This document shows positions 41,948-51,777 of a DNA stretch of 64,000 nucleotides, piece after piece. Position 1 is the first letter of the stretch. Each line of letters starts with the position of its first letter. A program made the translations under genes and the position numbers. The notes beneath the pieces are model-generated. The model did not search any database. It was not told the DNA's origin and saw only the letters and a list, made by a program, of their open reading frames with translations. The DNA is from Hydrogenophaga sp. (GTDB lineage Bacteria > Pseudomonadota > Gammaproteobacteria > Burkholderiales > Burkholderiaceae_C): the NCBI RefSeq assembly GCF_030373225.1, contig NZ_JAUCZG010000003.1, forward strand, positions 62,001 through 126,000. The letters are read 5' to 3'.

Positions 41948-42810
41948 GCAGAAGGCTCGGGGTTGGGTGTCGCCATGTCACCGGGCGCAAACGCCCCGGT
42001 GGAGCGGGGTCGCGTCATCGCCTGCACATCCAGCATGAGTTGCCGCGTCTTGAACACCCGCACACCGCAATGGTAGTGCAGCAGGTGGCGCAACTGCGGC
42101 CGCAGGGCTTGCAGGGCGTTGGCGCAGGCCCGCAGCGTGGTGACGAAGGGCGCTGGTCCATCCATGGCGGCCTGCAGGTTGTGCCACTGTTCACCGCTCA
42201 GCCAGTGAGGGTCGTCGTCGTGCGCCGCCCTCAGGCCACTCTCGGGTGTCAGCACATAGCGCACATCCGGCGAGAGAGGCGCAAGGGTGTTCGCCTCGTG
42301 CGCCAGGTCGGGCAGCAAGCCCACATCGCGCAACAGCAGCAACTCGAAGGCCCGCAGGATGACATGCTGGGCGTCGCTCTTTTCAGCCAGCAAGCGCACC
42401 GCCATGGTGAAGTGATCAAACAGGCTGGCGTGCGGATCATCGCGGGCCAGCAGCCGCATCAGCAACTCGTTGAGGTAGCTGCCGGACATCAGCGCCTCGC
42501 CGGTGGGCATCACGTGCCCTCCCTGCCACTGGGCCGACTTCAGCGTGCGCACCTCGGCTTCACCCGTCCAAGACACCTGCAGGGGTTGCAAGGGGAGCAG
42601 CACCGGGCGGAACTGGGAAGTGGGTCGCTTCACCCCCTTGGCAACCAGCGCGATGCGACCAAAGTGGCGGGTGAACACTTCCAGCACCAGACTGGTCTCG
42701 CTCCAGTCGTAGCGGTGGAGCACGAAGGCGGGTTCTTCGGTGACGCGTTTCAAGGCCACGGGTCGGGCAGCCGGCGGCTCACTCGTATCCGAAGGACCGA
42801 ACGCGGGCAT
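41944..42810 (-). CDS. recO: DNA repair protein
   Basis: RecFOR-pathway mediator that loads RecA on gapped DNA. The N-terminal OB fold is recognisable ([27 protein letters not shown]), followed by [11 protein letters not shown] in the helical half. The ATG at 42810 gives 288 residues but lies inside the last 32 bases of era, so the two genes overlap in different frames. The first 22 residues before the core are low-complexity, so a later start is possible. Confidence 0.93.
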   Translation of the reverse strand: MPAFGPSDTSEPPAARPVALKRVTEEPAFVLHRYDWSETSLVLEVFTRHFGRIALVAKGVKRPTSQFRPVLLPLQPLQVSWTGEAEVRTLKSAQWQGGHVMPTGEALMSGSYLNELLMRLLARDDPHASLFDHFTMAVRLLAEKSDAQHVILRAFELLLLRDVGLLPDLAHEANTLAPLSPDVRYVLTPESGLRAAHDDDPHWLSGEQWHNLQAAMDGPAPFVTTLRACANALQALRPQLRHLLHYHCGVRVFKTRQLMLDVQAMTRPRSTGAFAPGDMATPNPEPSA

Positions 42811-43795
42811 CGTCGTCGGCCCAACCCGAACGTACCTTGACCCACAACTCCAGAAACACCTTGCAGTCCCAGAGTTTTTCCAGCTCCTGGCGGGCTTCGG
42901 TGCCGATGCGCTTGAGCTTCTCGCCGCCCTCTCCAATCACCATGCCCTTGTGGCCTTCGCGTTCAACCACGATGGTGGCCGCGATGCGCTTGAGGGCGCC
43001 CTCCTCCTCGAACTTGTCGATGATCACGGTGGACGTGTAGGGCAGTTCGTCACCCGTCAGGCGAAACAGCTTTTCGCGGACCATCTCGCTGGCCATGAAG
43101 CGCTCGCTGCGGTCGGTGAGGTCGTCCGGATCGTGCATCCAGGGCTGCTGCGGCAGGAACTTCTCGCAGATGCCGAAAAGGCGTTCGATGTCCTTGGCGG
43201 TTTTTGCCGACATCGGCACGAATTCGGCAAAAGGGTGGCGTTCCTGCATGGAGCGCAGCCAGGGCGCGAGGTCCCCGCGGCGGTGCACCAGGTCAAACTT
43301 GTTGGCCAGGAGGATCACCGGCACGTTGGCCGGCAGCAGCGAGAGCACCTTGGCATCGGCGAGGTTGAAGTGACCGGCCTCCACCACGAACAGGATCAGG
43401 TCAACATCGCTCACGGCGCCCAGCACGGTCTTGTTCAAGGCGCGGTTGAGTGCGTTGCCGTGACGGGTCTGGAAACCCGGCGTGTCCACAAAGATGAACT
43501 GAGTGGGGCCCACGGTGCGCATGCCGGTGATGCGGTGACGCGTGGTCTGGGCCTTGCGCGAGGTGATGCTGACCTTTTGCCCCACCAGGGCATTGAGCAA
43601 GGTCGACTTGCCCACATTGGGCTTGCCCACGATGGCCACGTAGCCGCAACGCTGCTGGGCCGGGTCGATCACGGCTTCTTCCACCACCGGGCTGCCCTCG
43701 CTCGATGGCAGGGCTGCAGTCTCCTTGCTCAGGGCCTTGGCCAGCATGGCGTCGAGGTCGGGATTGGACGGCGGATTCACAGGTGTGCGGGGCAT
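42779..43795 (-). CDS. era: GTPase Era, 16S rRNA maturation
   Basis: Essential GTPase that binds the 16S rRNA 3' end during 30S assembly. The GTPase motifs are GKPNVGKS (57-64), a switch-[14 protein letters not shown] and NKFD, then a C-terminal KH domain ([15 protein letters not shown]). Compared with E. coli Era (301 residues) it has about 48 extra N-terminal residues of low complexity; the ATG at 43795 lacks a good ribosome site, so the exact start is uncertain. It follows rnc by four bases. Confidence 0.96.
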   Translation of the reverse strand: MPRTPVNPPSNPDLDAMLAKALSKETAALPSSEGSPVVEEAVIDPAQQRCGYVAIVGKPNVGKSTLLNALVGQKVSITSRKAQTTRHRITGMRTVGPTQFIFVDTPGFQTRHGNALNRALNKTVLGAVSDVDLILFVVEAGHFNLADAKVLSLLPANVPVILLANKFDLVHRRGDLAPWLRSMQERHPFAEFVPMSAKTAKDIERLFGICEKFLPQQPWMHDPDDLTDRSERFMASEMVREKLFRLTGDELPYTSTVIIDKFEEEGALKRIAATIVVEREGHKGMVIGEGGEKLKRIGTEARQELEKLWDCKVFLELWVKVRSGWADDDARVRSFGYE

Positions 43796-43799
43796 GGGT

Positions 43800-44582
43800 T
43801 CAAGCTGACTTGGCGGAAGGGGCGACAGTGTCTGTCGGGGAAGGCAAGGCATCGGCCTGGCGAGGATCGGCGGTGAGTTGTTGCAGCATCGCCGCCGCAG
43901 CGGCCTGTTCGCCGGCCCGTCGCGATGCGCCGATGCCACGTTCGACCCGGCCGGTCTCCGTGACCGTGCACTCGACGTCAAAAGTCTGCTTGTGCGCCTC
44001 ACCGAGAGTGGCCACCACGCGGTAGACGGGCAGTTTCATTCTGCGCGCCTGCAACCACTCCTGCAATTCGGTTTTCGGGTCTTTTCCCATGGCGCTCATC
44101 TGGGCATTGAGTTCCAAGCCGCTGTAGAGCCGGTGCACCAGCGCAGCGGCCACTTCGAAGCCGGCATCGAGGTAGACCGCACCGATCACGGCTTCAAGGG
44201 CATCGGCCAGGATCGAGGGTCGCTTCTGGCCACCCGAGCGCTTCTCGCCATCGCCCAACCGAAGCCCGGCCGACAGGTTCAAGCGGGACGCGATCTCGAA
44301 CAGGGTGTCCTGCTTGACCAGGTTGGCGCGCACGCGGGAGAGGTCTCCCTCTGGTTGCTGACTGAGCTTTTCATACAGCAGGCCCGAGACCGCCAGATTG
44401 AGCACGGAATCGCCCAGAAACTCCAGCCGCTCGTTGTGGTCAGCGGTAAAGCTTCGGTGGGTCATGGCGCGCTCCAGCAAGCGCGGGTTGGCGAACTGGT
44501 GCTGCAGGCGCCGTTGCAGCGCCGTGAGTTCCGGACTCAAGAATGCGGGCGCCCCATCGAGCGCTCCCTGCCCAGGCTGCAT
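43800..44582 (-). CDS. rnc: Ribonuclease III
   Basis: Double-strand RNA endonuclease for rRNA and mRNA processing. The 260 residues include the active-site signature [12 protein letters not shown] (50-61), [14 protein letters not shown], and a C-terminal dsRNA-binding domain ([11 protein letters not shown]). The last 25 residues are a variable tail. Precedes era and follows lepB and a DUF4845 gene, the common order. Confidence 0.97.
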   Translation of the reverse strand: MQPGQGALDGAPAFLSPELTALQRRLQHQFANPRLLERAMTHRSFTADHNERLEFLGDSVLNLAVSGLLYEKLSQQPEGDLSRVRANLVKQDTLFEIASRLNLSAGLRLGDGEKRSGGQKRPSILADALEAVIGAVYLDAGFEVAAALVHRLYSGLELNAQMSAMGKDPKTELQEWLQARRMKLPVYRVVATLGEAHKQTFDVECTVTETGRVERGIGASRRAGEQAAAAAMLQQLTADPRQADALPSPTDTVAPSAKSA

Positions 44583-44583
44583 G

Positions 44584-44931
44584 TCACTTCGAGCGACCTT
44601 CGTATTTCATCAGCAGGTAGGCCGGACCGGCCAGCGGGATCTCGCGGGTGTAGGCGTAAGAGACGACCACGCGGTCGCCCTCCTTGCCCACCACGAGATC
44701 CTTCGCCGAAATGGTACGGATGTCGTCGATGGCAGCCGCCTTGTCGAAGATGCTTCGCACCTCGGCGACGGTGGAACCGGAGGCCGCCTTGTCGACCGCC
44801 TTCTGCACGGCGATGTACTCGATGTAGGTGGGAACCACCTGCGCAAACACCACACCGGCCAGGGCCAGCAACACACCCACGATGATCAGGCCCATGAAGG
44901 TCAGGCCCTGTTGTTGTCGCTTCAGTTTCAT
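44584..44931 (-). CDS. DUF4845 small membrane protein
   Basis: A 115-residue protein with one N-terminal membrane helix (MKLKRQQQGLTFMGLIIVGVLL) and a soluble domain containing VVPTYIEYIAVQKAVD, the DUF4845 pattern. The N terminus looks pilin-like, but no processing site is certain. It lies between lepB and rnc, where this family is almost always found in beta- and gammaproteobacteria; function unknown. Confidence 0.88.
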   Translation of the reverse strand: MKLKRQQQGLTFMGLIIVGVLLALAGVVFAQVVPTYIEYIAVQKAVDKAASGSTVAEVRSIFDKAAAIDDIRTISAKDLVVGKEGDRVVVSYAYTREIPLAGPAYLLMKYEGRSK

Positions 44932-44958
44932 GAGGTCATGCTCCAGAGGTGAAGTTGA

Positions 44959-45936
44959 TCATTCAAAGGACCCGATGCGCCCCAGGTCGCCAAAATTCAT
45001 CCAGACGAAGAAAGCCCTGCCGACGATGTTGCGCTCGGGCACGAAGCCCCAGTAACGGGAGTCGAGCGAATTGTCCCGATTGTCACCCATCATGAAGTAG
45101 TGACCCGCAGGCACCGTGCAGGTGACACCCTCCACGGTGTACTTGCAACCGTCGGCAAACGGAAACTCGGTGGCTCCCGGAATGAAAGCCGGGCGATCGT
45201 CGTCGTTGAGGGTGCTGTACTGCCGCTGGTCGAGCGTTTCCGCGAACTGCCTGGAGTAGCGCATCGAATCGCTGTCGAAGAAGTCGGGCTGGGCCACCTT
45301 GGGCACAGGCTTGCCGTTCACGGTCAACTGCTTGTTCAGGTATGCCACCTCGTCTCCGGGCAAACCGATCACCCGCTTGATGTAATCCAGGCTGGGCTGG
45401 GGCGGGTAGCGGAACACCATCACGTCACCACGCCGGGGATCGTTGTTGGCAATCAGTTTGGTGTTGAAGACCGGCAGGCGCACACCGTAGTGAAATTTGT
45501 TGACGAGGATCAGGTCGCCAACCCGCAACGTGGGAATCATCGATCCCGAGGGGATCTTGAACGGTTCGAAGAGGAACGAGCGCAGCACGAACACCGCCAG
45601 AATCACCGGAAACAAACCGGCCGTCCAGTCCAGCCACCACGGCTGGGCGAGCAGCTTTTGACGCCCCGGCTCGACGTCCCCTTCAACCTGGCTGAAGCCC
45701 TGCTTGATCAGGGCTTCCTTGCGTGTGTTGTGTTCAACCAGCCGTTGATCGGCCGCACGTCGGCGCTGCGGCAGGAAGACCAGGCGCTCTGCCAGCCAGT
45801 ACAGGCCGGTGACCGCCGTGGCCAACATCAGCAGGAGGGCAAAGTTGCCTTCGACCACCCCGGCGTACCAGGCACCTGCATAGGCCACAAAGGCCGTCAG
45901 GATCACCGCAGTGACCGTTCCCATGAGCGCCTGCAT
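44959..45936 (-). CDS. lepB: Signal peptidase I
   Basis: Cleaves signal peptides at the outer face of the inner membrane. Of 325 residues, two membrane segments lie near the N terminus (about 5-24 and 32-50) and another at about 104-124. The catalytic Ser132 is in PSGSMIPTL and the general-base Lys187 in YIKRVIGLPGDE; GDNRDNSLDSR follows. Its ATG shares one base with the lepA stop, so it is translated with lepA. Confidence 0.97.
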   Translation of the reverse strand: MQALMGTVTAVILTAFVAYAGAWYAGVVEGNFALLLMLATAVTGLYWLAERLVFLPQRRRAADQRLVEHNTRKEALIKQGFSQVEGDVEPGRQKLLAQPWWLDWTAGLFPVILAVFVLRSFLFEPFKIPSGSMIPTLRVGDLILVNKFHYGVRLPVFNTKLIANNDPRRGDVMVFRYPPQPSLDYIKRVIGLPGDEVAYLNKQLTVNGKPVPKVAQPDFFDSDSMRYSRQFAETLDQRQYSTLNDDDRPAFIPGATEFPFADGCKYTVEGVTCTVPAGHYFMMGDNRDNSLDSRYWGFVPERNIVGRAFFVWMNFGDLGRIGSFE

Positions 45937-47744
45937 CAGTCCTGCACCTGCAATATGGCGAGGAACGCTTCCTGGGGAACCTCGACCGAGCCGATCTGTT
46001 TCATGCGCTTCTTGCCTGCTTTCTGTTTTTCGAGGAGTTTGCGTTTGCGTGAAATGTCACCGCCGTAGCATTTTGCCAGCACGTTCTTGCGCAGCGCCTT
46101 GATGGTCTCCCGCGCGATCACGTTGCCACCGATGGCTGCCTGGATCGCCACGTCGAACATCTGGCGGCTGATGATTTCGCGCATCTTGGCCACCACCGCG
46201 CGACCACGGTACTGGGACTGCGAGCGGTGCACGATGATCGACAGGGCATCGACCTTTTCACCATTGAGCAGGATGTCGACCTTGACCACGTCGGCCGCGC
46301 GGTACTCCTTGAACTCATAGTCCATGGACGCATAGCCGCGGCTCACCGACTTGAGCTTGTCGAAGAAGTCCAGCACGATTTCGCCCAGCGGCATGTCGTA
46401 GGTCAACATGACCTGCTTGCCGTGGTAAGCCATGTTGAGCTGCAGGCCGCGCTTCTGGTTGGCCAGCGTCATCACCGCGCCCACGTACTCCTGCGGCATG
46501 TACAGGTGCACGGTGACGATGGGTTCCCTGATCTCTTCGAGCCGGCCCTGGTCGGGCATTTTGGACGGGTTCTCGACCATGACCACTTCACCGTCGGGCT
46601 TGACCACCTGGTAGACCACGCTGGGCGCTGTCGTGATGAGGTCCTGGTCGAATTCGCGCTCCAGGCGCTCCTGGACGATCTCCATGTGCAGCAGGCCCAG
46701 GAAGCCACAGCGAAAACCAAAGCCGAGCGCCTGTGACACCTCGGGTTCGTACTGCAGCGATGCGTCGTTGAGCTTGAGCTTTTCCAGGGCGTCGCGCAGT
46801 GAGTCGTACTGGTTGGCTTCGGTCGGGTACAGACCGGCGAACACCTGTGGCTGAACTTCCTTGAACCCAGGCAAGGCCTCGGTGGCCGGACCGGCGTTGT
46901 TGGGCAGCTTTTTCTCGAGTGTGATGGTGTCGCCCACCTTGGCTGCCTGCAGCTCCTTGATGCCGGCAATGATGTAGCCCACCTCACCGGCCTGCAACGA
47001 TTCGCGGGGCTCGTTGCCGGGCGTGAACACGCCCAGGCTGTCGGCGTTGTAGACCGTGTTGGTCGCCATCATCTTGAACCGCTCGCCCTTGAGCAGACGT
47101 CCATCAACCACACGCACCAGCATCACCACGCCCACATAGGCGTCGTACCAGCTGTCCACAATCATGGCGCGCAGGGGAGCATCGGGGTTGCCCTTGGGGT
47201 GCGGGATCCGGGCAACCACCGCTTCCAGGATGTCTTCCACGCCCATGCCTGTTTTGGCCGAGCAGGGAATGGCGTCGGTGGCATCGATGCCGATCACGTC
47301 CTCGATCTCGTTCTTGGCGTTCTCCGGATCGGCATTGGGCAGATCCATCTTGTTGAGCACCGGCACGACCTCAACGCCCAGCTCGAGCGCCGTGTAGCAA
47401 TTGGCCACGGTCTGGGCTTCGACGCCCTGACTGGCATCCACCACGAGCAATGCACCCTCGCAGGCGGAAAGCGATCGTGAGACCTCGTAGGAGAAGTCAA
47501 CGTGCCCGGGTGTGTCGATGAGGTTGAGGTTGTAGACCTGCCCATCGCGCGCCTTGTACTTGAGCGAGGCGGTCTGTGCCTTGATGGTGATGCCACGCTC
47601 TTTCTCGATGTCCATCGAGTCAAGCACCTGCTCGCTCATCTCGCGATCAGACAAGCCGCCACACAGGGAGATGATGCGATCGGCGAGCGTGGATTTGCCG
47701 TGGTCGATGTGCGCGATGATCGAAAAATTGCGGATGTGATTCAT
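45936..47744 (-). CDS. lepA: Elongation factor 4
   Basis: Ribosomal GTPase that back-translocates stalled ribosomes. The 602 residues start with [17 protein letters not shown], hold DTPGHVDF and NKMDLP and the LepA-specific C-terminal domain with [15 protein letters not shown]. Heads the lepA-lepB-DUF4845-rnc-era-recO-pdxJ-acpS-nagZ run. No Shine-Dalgarno is obvious. A strong terminator lies about 60 bases upstream on the same strand, so its promoter must be between the two or within the hairpin region. Confidence 0.98.
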   Translation of the reverse strand: MNHIRNFSIIAHIDHGKSTLADRIISLCGGLSDREMSEQVLDSMDIEKERGITIKAQTASLKYKARDGQVYNLNLIDTPGHVDFSYEVSRSLSACEGALLVVDASQGVEAQTVANCYTALELGVEVVPVLNKMDLPNADPENAKNEIEDVIGIDATDAIPCSAKTGMGVEDILEAVVARIPHPKGNPDAPLRAMIVDSWYDAYVGVVMLVRVVDGRLLKGERFKMMATNTVYNADSLGVFTPGNEPRESLQAGEVGYIIAGIKELQAAKVGDTITLEKKLPNNAGPATEALPGFKEVQPQVFAGLYPTEANQYDSLRDALEKLKLNDASLQYEPEVSQALGFGFRCGFLGLLHMEIVQERLEREFDQDLITTAPSVVYQVVKPDGEVVMVENPSKMPDQGRLEEIREPIVTVHLYMPQEYVGAVMTLANQKRGLQLNMAYHGKQVMLTYDMPLGEIVLDFFDKLKSVSRGYASMDYEFKEYRAADVVKVDILLNGEKVDALSIIVHRSQSQYRGRAVVAKMREIISRQMFDVAIQAAIGGNVIARETIKALRKNVLAKCYGGDISRKRKLLEKQKAGKKRMKQIGSVEVPQEAFLAILQVQD

Positions 47745-47802
47745 CAGGAGAGCGGCTCAAACACTGGGAAAACCGCGGCTCCTGAGAGGAACGAGCGGCC
47801 AT

Positions 47803-47833
47803 AAAAAAGGGCGCGTCAGCTGCTGACGCGCCC
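47803..47833 (-). terminator. Strong orphan intrinsic terminator upstream of lepA
   Basis: A perfect 12-base stem, GGGCGCGTCAGC-T-GCTGACGCGCCC (47809-47833), followed on the minus strand by six T (A-run 47803-47808). It precedes lepA and follows no gene on the minus strand except degP, which ends 440 bases away behind its own terminator. Confidence 0.9.
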
Positions 47834-47948
47834 GTAACCAACAATCAATGGCAACTGCGATAGTTGGGGTTTCATTGTAGGCAAAAAGCCCGGATTGCAA
47901 ACCACCGAACCACCGTCAGCCCCTTGTTGCGACGCAGCAACGCGGACT

Positions 47949-48004
47949 TTATGCACAGCATATCCACAAGATAACGGGGAAACTTGTGGGGCGGCTGTGG
48001 ACGA
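47949..48004. promoter_or_regulatory. Cluster of DnaA-box-like sequences
   Basis: TTATGCACA (47949-47957) is a perfect match to the TTATNCACA consensus, ATATCCACA (47960-47968) has one mismatch, and TGTGGACGA (47996-48004) is a weaker copy on the other strand; CTTGTGGGG lies between them. No dnaA, dnaN or other origin gene is near. It may be a DnaA-titration or regulatory site, or a coincidence in sequence. Confidence 0.4.
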
Positions 48005-48198
48005 CTTGGGGACTTCTGTGCTCGCTCCCACATCGTGGGTCAGCCATGCACGCGGGCACCAGAATTCCATCAGAACTGGGAACATTTTAGCGAAATCGGT
48101 CAATACAAGCGCCACGGTAGTGAGCATCCACTAACAAATACTGAGGCCAAGGACCCATTGGGTCGTTCGAATCTCTGTGGCAAATCGGCCACCCTCAG

Positions 48199-48231
48199 AA
48201 AAAACCCCCAGATCCGAAGGGTCTGGGGGTT
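48199..48231 (-). terminator. Intrinsic terminator after degP
   Basis: AACCCCCAGA / TCTGGGGGTT (48203-48212 and 48222-48231) with inner pairing around a GAA loop, followed on the minus strand by a T-run. It begins about 37 bases after the degP stop. Confidence 0.9.
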
Positions 48232-48268
48232 CGATCCGGCTCCGACCAGTGGTCGGCCCGAAGGCGTT

Positions 48269-49783
48269 TCAACGCTGCGGTCTGATCACCACGTACTGCG
48301 CCCACTCGCCGCGGCGGAACAAGACATTGACTGGCCGCGTCTTGTCGACCTTGCTCAACGCGGTCTCCATGTCCTTGAGAGTCGCGGTCTCGGTGTTGGC
48401 GATGGCCACGATGACATCGCCCTCGCGCAGGCCGGCGCGGGCCGCAGGACCTTCGGCCGAAGCAATGCGCACGCCCCCCTTGAGGTTGAGCTCCTTCTTC
48501 TCGGCGGCGGTCAATTCGGCCAACGCAAGGCCCAGCGACTGCACCGCGTTGCTGGCCTGCGGCTTGGCGGGTTCGGGCGCGGCGGCCCTGACCTCGGGCT
48601 TTTCAGGCTCGAGCTCCGCCACCGTGATTGCCAATTCGCGCTGGGCGCCGCGCCGCAAGACGGTCATGGTGCTCCGGTTGCCGGGTTTGGTGTTGCCCAC
48701 AAAGCGTGGCAGGTCCACCGATTTTTCGATGGTCTTGCCGTCGAACTTCAGAATGATGTCCCCGGGTTCGACGCCCGCCTTCGCGGCGGGTGACTCCGGT
48801 TCCACGCCCCGAACCAGGGCGCCCTTGGCAGCACCCAGGCCCAGGGAGTCGGCCACTTCCTTGCTCACCTGATCGATCTGCACACCGATGCGCCCACGGG
48901 TCACGCGTCCGGTGGTCCTGAGCTGGTCGGACACACGGACCGCTTCATCGATCGGAATCGCAAACGAGATGCCCTGGAATCCTCCCGAACGGGAATAGAT
49001 CTGGCTGTTGATGCCGATCACCTCGCCGCTCATGTTGATCAGCGGACCTCCCGAGTTGCCAGGATTGATGGCCACGTCCGTCTGAATGAACGGAAGGAAG
49101 TCACCTGTGTCGCGCTGCTTGGCGCTGACGATGCCGGCCGTGACCGTGTTCTCCAGGCCGAACGGTGAGCCGATGGCCATCACCCATTCGCCCACCCGCA
49201 GACGGTTGATGTCACCGATCTTGACCGGGGCAAGTCCCGTGGCATCGATCTTGACCACCGCGACGTCCGTGCGCTTGTCCGCACCGACGACCCGAGCCTT
49301 GAATTCGCGCTTGTCCGGCAATGTCACCAACAACTCGTCTGCCCCTTCGACCACATGGGCGTTGGTCATGATCAAGCCATCGGCGCTGAGGATGAAACCG
49401 GAACCGACCCCGCGCGGCTGGGCGTCCTCGGAGGGCCCCCGCTCCTGTCTCGGCGTGCGCGGCGTCATGCCGGGCGGCACCGGAATACCGAAGCGTTTGA
49501 AGAATTCCAGCATCTGTTCATCAGGCGCTCCTCCGGCACCCGGGCGCGCGGCGACAGCGCGCTCCAGGGTGCGGATATTGACCACCGACGGGCCCACCAG
49601 GTCAACCAGATCGGTGAAGTCGGGCAGGCCTCGCACACTGGCGGCGGGTGGCACCACCGGAACCACCGCCGTCTGGGCCGACAGCGGCGCATGCAGGATG
49701 AGGGAAGCCGTTCCGATGGCCGCAAGGGCGGCGCTGGCGGTCATCGCCAGCAGGGGTTTTTGAAAACGTTTCAGGTGCGTCAT
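48269..49783 (-). CDS. degP: Periplasmic serine protease/chaperone (DegP/MucD)
   Basis: Degrades or holds misfolded envelope proteins. The 504 residues show a signal peptide to about 36, the protease triad His143 (MTNAHVVEG), Asp173 (RTDVAVVKI) and Ser244 (NPGNSGGPL), and two PDZ domains (about 285-390 and 410-504). AAAGGA precedes the ATG. It closes the rpoE-rseA-rseB unit, the position mucD has in Pseudomonas, so it is probably a sigma-E target and feedback component. Confidence 0.95.
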   Translation of the reverse strand: MTHLKRFQKPLLAMTASAALAAIGTASLILHAPLSAQTAVVPVVPPAASVRGLPDFTDLVDLVGPSVVNIRTLERAVAARPGAGGAPDEQMLEFFKRFGIPVPPGMTPRTPRQERGPSEDAQPRGVGSGFILSADGLIMTNAHVVEGADELLVTLPDKREFKARVVGADKRTDVAVVKIDATGLAPVKIGDINRLRVGEWVMAIGSPFGLENTVTAGIVSAKQRDTGDFLPFIQTDVAINPGNSGGPLINMSGEVIGINSQIYSRSGGFQGISFAIPIDEAVRVSDQLRTTGRVTRGRIGVQIDQVSKEVADSLGLGAAKGALVRGVEPESPAAKAGVEPGDIILKFDGKTIEKSVDLPRFVGNTKPGNRSTMTVLRRGAQRELAITVAELEPEKPEVRAAAPEPAKPQASNAVQSLGLALAELTAAEKKELNLKGGVRIASAEGPAARAGLREGDVIVAIANTETATLKDMETALSKVDKTRPVNVLFRRGEWAQYVVIRPQR

Positions 49784-49898
49784 GGCGATCCTTTACACAA
49801 ACGCAAATGGCAAAGACAGGCTGAGCGTCGAAGGACTGCAGCATTTCGCCAACGCCGCACAGATGCGGCTTGGCGACCGGGAATCAAGTCTGGCAGGT

Positions 49899-50999
49899 TC
49901 AGCGCGTTCGTTCCAGCGCAAGGGCAAAACGGCGCAATGTCGGCGGGGGCACTTCACCCAGCACCGTCAACCAGTGGTCACCCACCCGCTTGCTGACCGA
50001 GTGCGTTGCACCCACCGCCGCTGACTTCTCCTTGCCGTGGCGCAGCGGGTCGAAAGGCTCGACAAACAAGGACACCGAGGCCAGGCCATCGGAGAAGACC
50101 CACTGCATCGGCGCGACTCCTGGCGCCTGGGCGGTACCGGCGTCGCGGGTGTGGCAGCTCATCGCGGTGAAGCCGGGCACCGCTTCCTTCAGCCGCCAGC
50201 CTTCTGCCTCGGGCGTGGTCTTCCTGAGCACCGGTTTGTGCACGTCGTATCCGCGCGTGTCCTTCATCAGACGCTCGAGCTTGTCCATGCTGACCGGGGC
50301 ATCGAGTTGCAGCTCGGAGAACGACATCTGCTCGAGCACAGCGCCCTGTTCACCCAGGGTCTGCAACTTCACCACCAGGCCGGTTTGCCGCTCTGACCAG
50401 ATGCGGTAGCCGAACCGCAGTTCGTCCCTGGGCAGGATCTCAACCATGTCGGCCAGATGACCTGCCACCCGCTGCACGCCGGTCTCCCGTGCTGAATAGA
50501 ACTGGGGAATCAGATTGCTCGGCGTGCGCAAGAGTTCGGGGAACATGCCGAGCGACTCACGCTTCTCGACAAACGCGGTTTTGCTCTCCGGCTCGAACGT
50601 GATCACGTCGCTGTTGCGTCGAATGGTCGTGCGCGGCGCGCCCGTGAGCGTGTCGATGCGCTCCATCTGCTGGTTGCCATCACACACATGCCAGACCTTC
50701 GACGCGGACATCGAGGCCCCCGCCGACACCACCAGCGTGCCGGTGTAGGCTCGCTGACGCGATGCCTCGTGCATGCGGCTGAGCCACTCATTGACGGTGC
50801 GGGTACCGGCCGGTGCCGTCGTGGTCACCTGCGCCTGCACAGTGCCACCCAACAGGCAGCCCGCAACCAGCAGCACCGTGGCGCCCATTGGACGCCAGCG
50901 CCTGAGCGTCAACCCGGCGTGGCATCCATGCCCTCGGTCCGGGGACGTCTGCGCAGAAACACGCAAGGCCGGATTCACATCAATCAGGTGTGGCGTCAT
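49899..50999 (-). CDS. rseB: Periplasmic negative regulator of sigma-E (RseB/MucB)
   Basis: Binds the periplasmic part of the anti-sigma factor RseA and shields it from DegS-type cleavage. The 366-residue product has an N-terminal signal region (VLLVAGCLLGG) and the MucB/RseB LolA-like fold, recognisable in NEWLSRMHEASRQRAYTGTLV. The first 37 residues before MGATVLL are unusual for a signal peptide, so a start at about 50888 is possible. It begins six bases after rseA. Confidence 0.9.
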   Translation of the reverse strand: MTPHLIDVNPALRVSAQTSPDRGHGCHAGLTLRRWRPMGATVLLVAGCLLGGTVQAQVTTTAPAGTRTVNEWLSRMHEASRQRAYTGTLVVSAGASMSASKVWHVCDGNQQMERIDTLTGAPRTTIRRNSDVITFEPESKTAFVEKRESLGMFPELLRTPSNLIPQFYSARETGVQRVAGHLADMVEILPRDELRFGYRIWSERQTGLVVKLQTLGEQGAVLEQMSFSELQLDAPVSMDKLERLMKDTRGYDVHKPVLRKTTPEAEGWRLKEAVPGFTAMSCHTRDAGTAQAPGVAPMQWVFSDGLASVSLFVEPFDPLRHGKEKSAAVGATHSVSKRVGDHWLTVLGEVPPPTLRRFALALERTR

Positions 51000-51005
51000 G
51001 GCGAC

Positions 51006-51716
51006 TCAACGTCCCGCAGCTTCGTAGGTGGCATTTCGAATGAAACCTGAGGGCATCTGCAAGGCAGACATGCCACCGTGCTGGCGGTGCTCGGCGAGCA
51101 GCGCCTCAAGTTGCGCATCGCGGATCAGGATTCCCTGGCCGGTGCCGACCATCACGGGTGCAGCGCCCGGAGCTGCCGGGGCGTTCACCGCCAATGCTGG
51201 TTCGGCCAAGGGGGTCGGTGGGGCAGCCGCGAGTTGGGTTCCAGCGGATCCGTTCGGGTTGGCACCCGATCCAGCAAGCATTGTCCAGCTCACCGCCATC
51301 ACGGCTGCCATAGAAGAGATTCCCGCCACGAGTTTCCAGCGAAAGACCGCTTCGTTTGCTGCCTGGGCGCGAACATGGGCCACCGGCATGTCCACCATGG
51401 CGGGCCGCTGCGCCGGTGGGTCTGCTGCGGTGTCGCGGGCATTGAGACCGATCCGCACCGCCGCCAGAAAGTCGGTCGCCGGCTTCGCTCCGGTTGGGTC
51501 GGCATTGCCGCGCAACACGTCCCCGATCACCTGGTACGCATGCCATTCGCACAAGACCTCCGGAGAACCGTCGATCGAAGCGAGCAAGGCATCGACGTCT
51601 GCGGCATTCAATGCTCCGTCGGCCAAGGCAGACCAGGCAGTGGCATCTCCCACACGCGTGGAGGGAGCTGCCAGGCTGTCACCCGGAAACTGGTTGTGCT
51701 GTTGTTCGGCATTCAT
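51006..51716 (-). CDS. rseA: Anti-sigma-E factor (RseA/MucA)
   Basis: Inner-membrane anti-sigma factor of 236 residues. The N-terminal anti-sigma domain (SALADGALNAADVDALL, EWHAYQVIGDVLRG) faces the cytoplasm, one membrane helix lies about 123-142 (ISSMAAVMAVSWTMLAG), and a Pro/Ala-rich periplasmic part ends in a region bound by RseB. Lies between rpoE and rseB as in E. coli; no rseC follows. Confidence 0.9.
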   Translation of the reverse strand: MNAEQQHNQFPGDSLAAPSTRVGDATAWSALADGALNAADVDALLASIDGSPEVLCEWHAYQVIGDVLRGNADPTGAKPATDFLAAVRIGLNARDTAADPPAQRPAMVDMPVAHVRAQAANEAVFRWKLVAGISSMAAVMAVSWTMLAGSGANPNGSAGTQLAAAPPTPLAEPALAVNAPAAPGAAPVMVGTGQGILIRDAQLEALLAEHRQHGGMSALQMPSGFIRNATYEAAGR

Positions 51717-51777
51717 GATTCATTTCCCCGTGTGCTGTGCAATCGGCCCCGCTTGCCGCAGGAAGCTTGCGCCTGCG

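Larger units (their letters stand above)
47745..48198. other. Non-coding region upstream of lepA
   Basis: I find no supportable protein in this stretch (the only 100-residue frame ends inside a terminator hairpin). It holds a strong minus-strand terminator at 47803-47833 and a cluster of DnaA-box-like sites at 47949-48004. The AT-rich 48084-48089 (TAAAAT on the minus strand) resembles a -10 box without a clear -35 box. Since the upstream degP gene already has its own terminator, the second one implies a separate short minus-strand transcript, perhaps a small RNA. Confidence 0.5.

Noticed and set aside
47816-48127. 103-residue open frame in the lepA upstream region
   Set aside because: Its stop falls inside the terminator hairpin, it has no ribosome site and resembles no family; more likely non-coding RNA or nothing.
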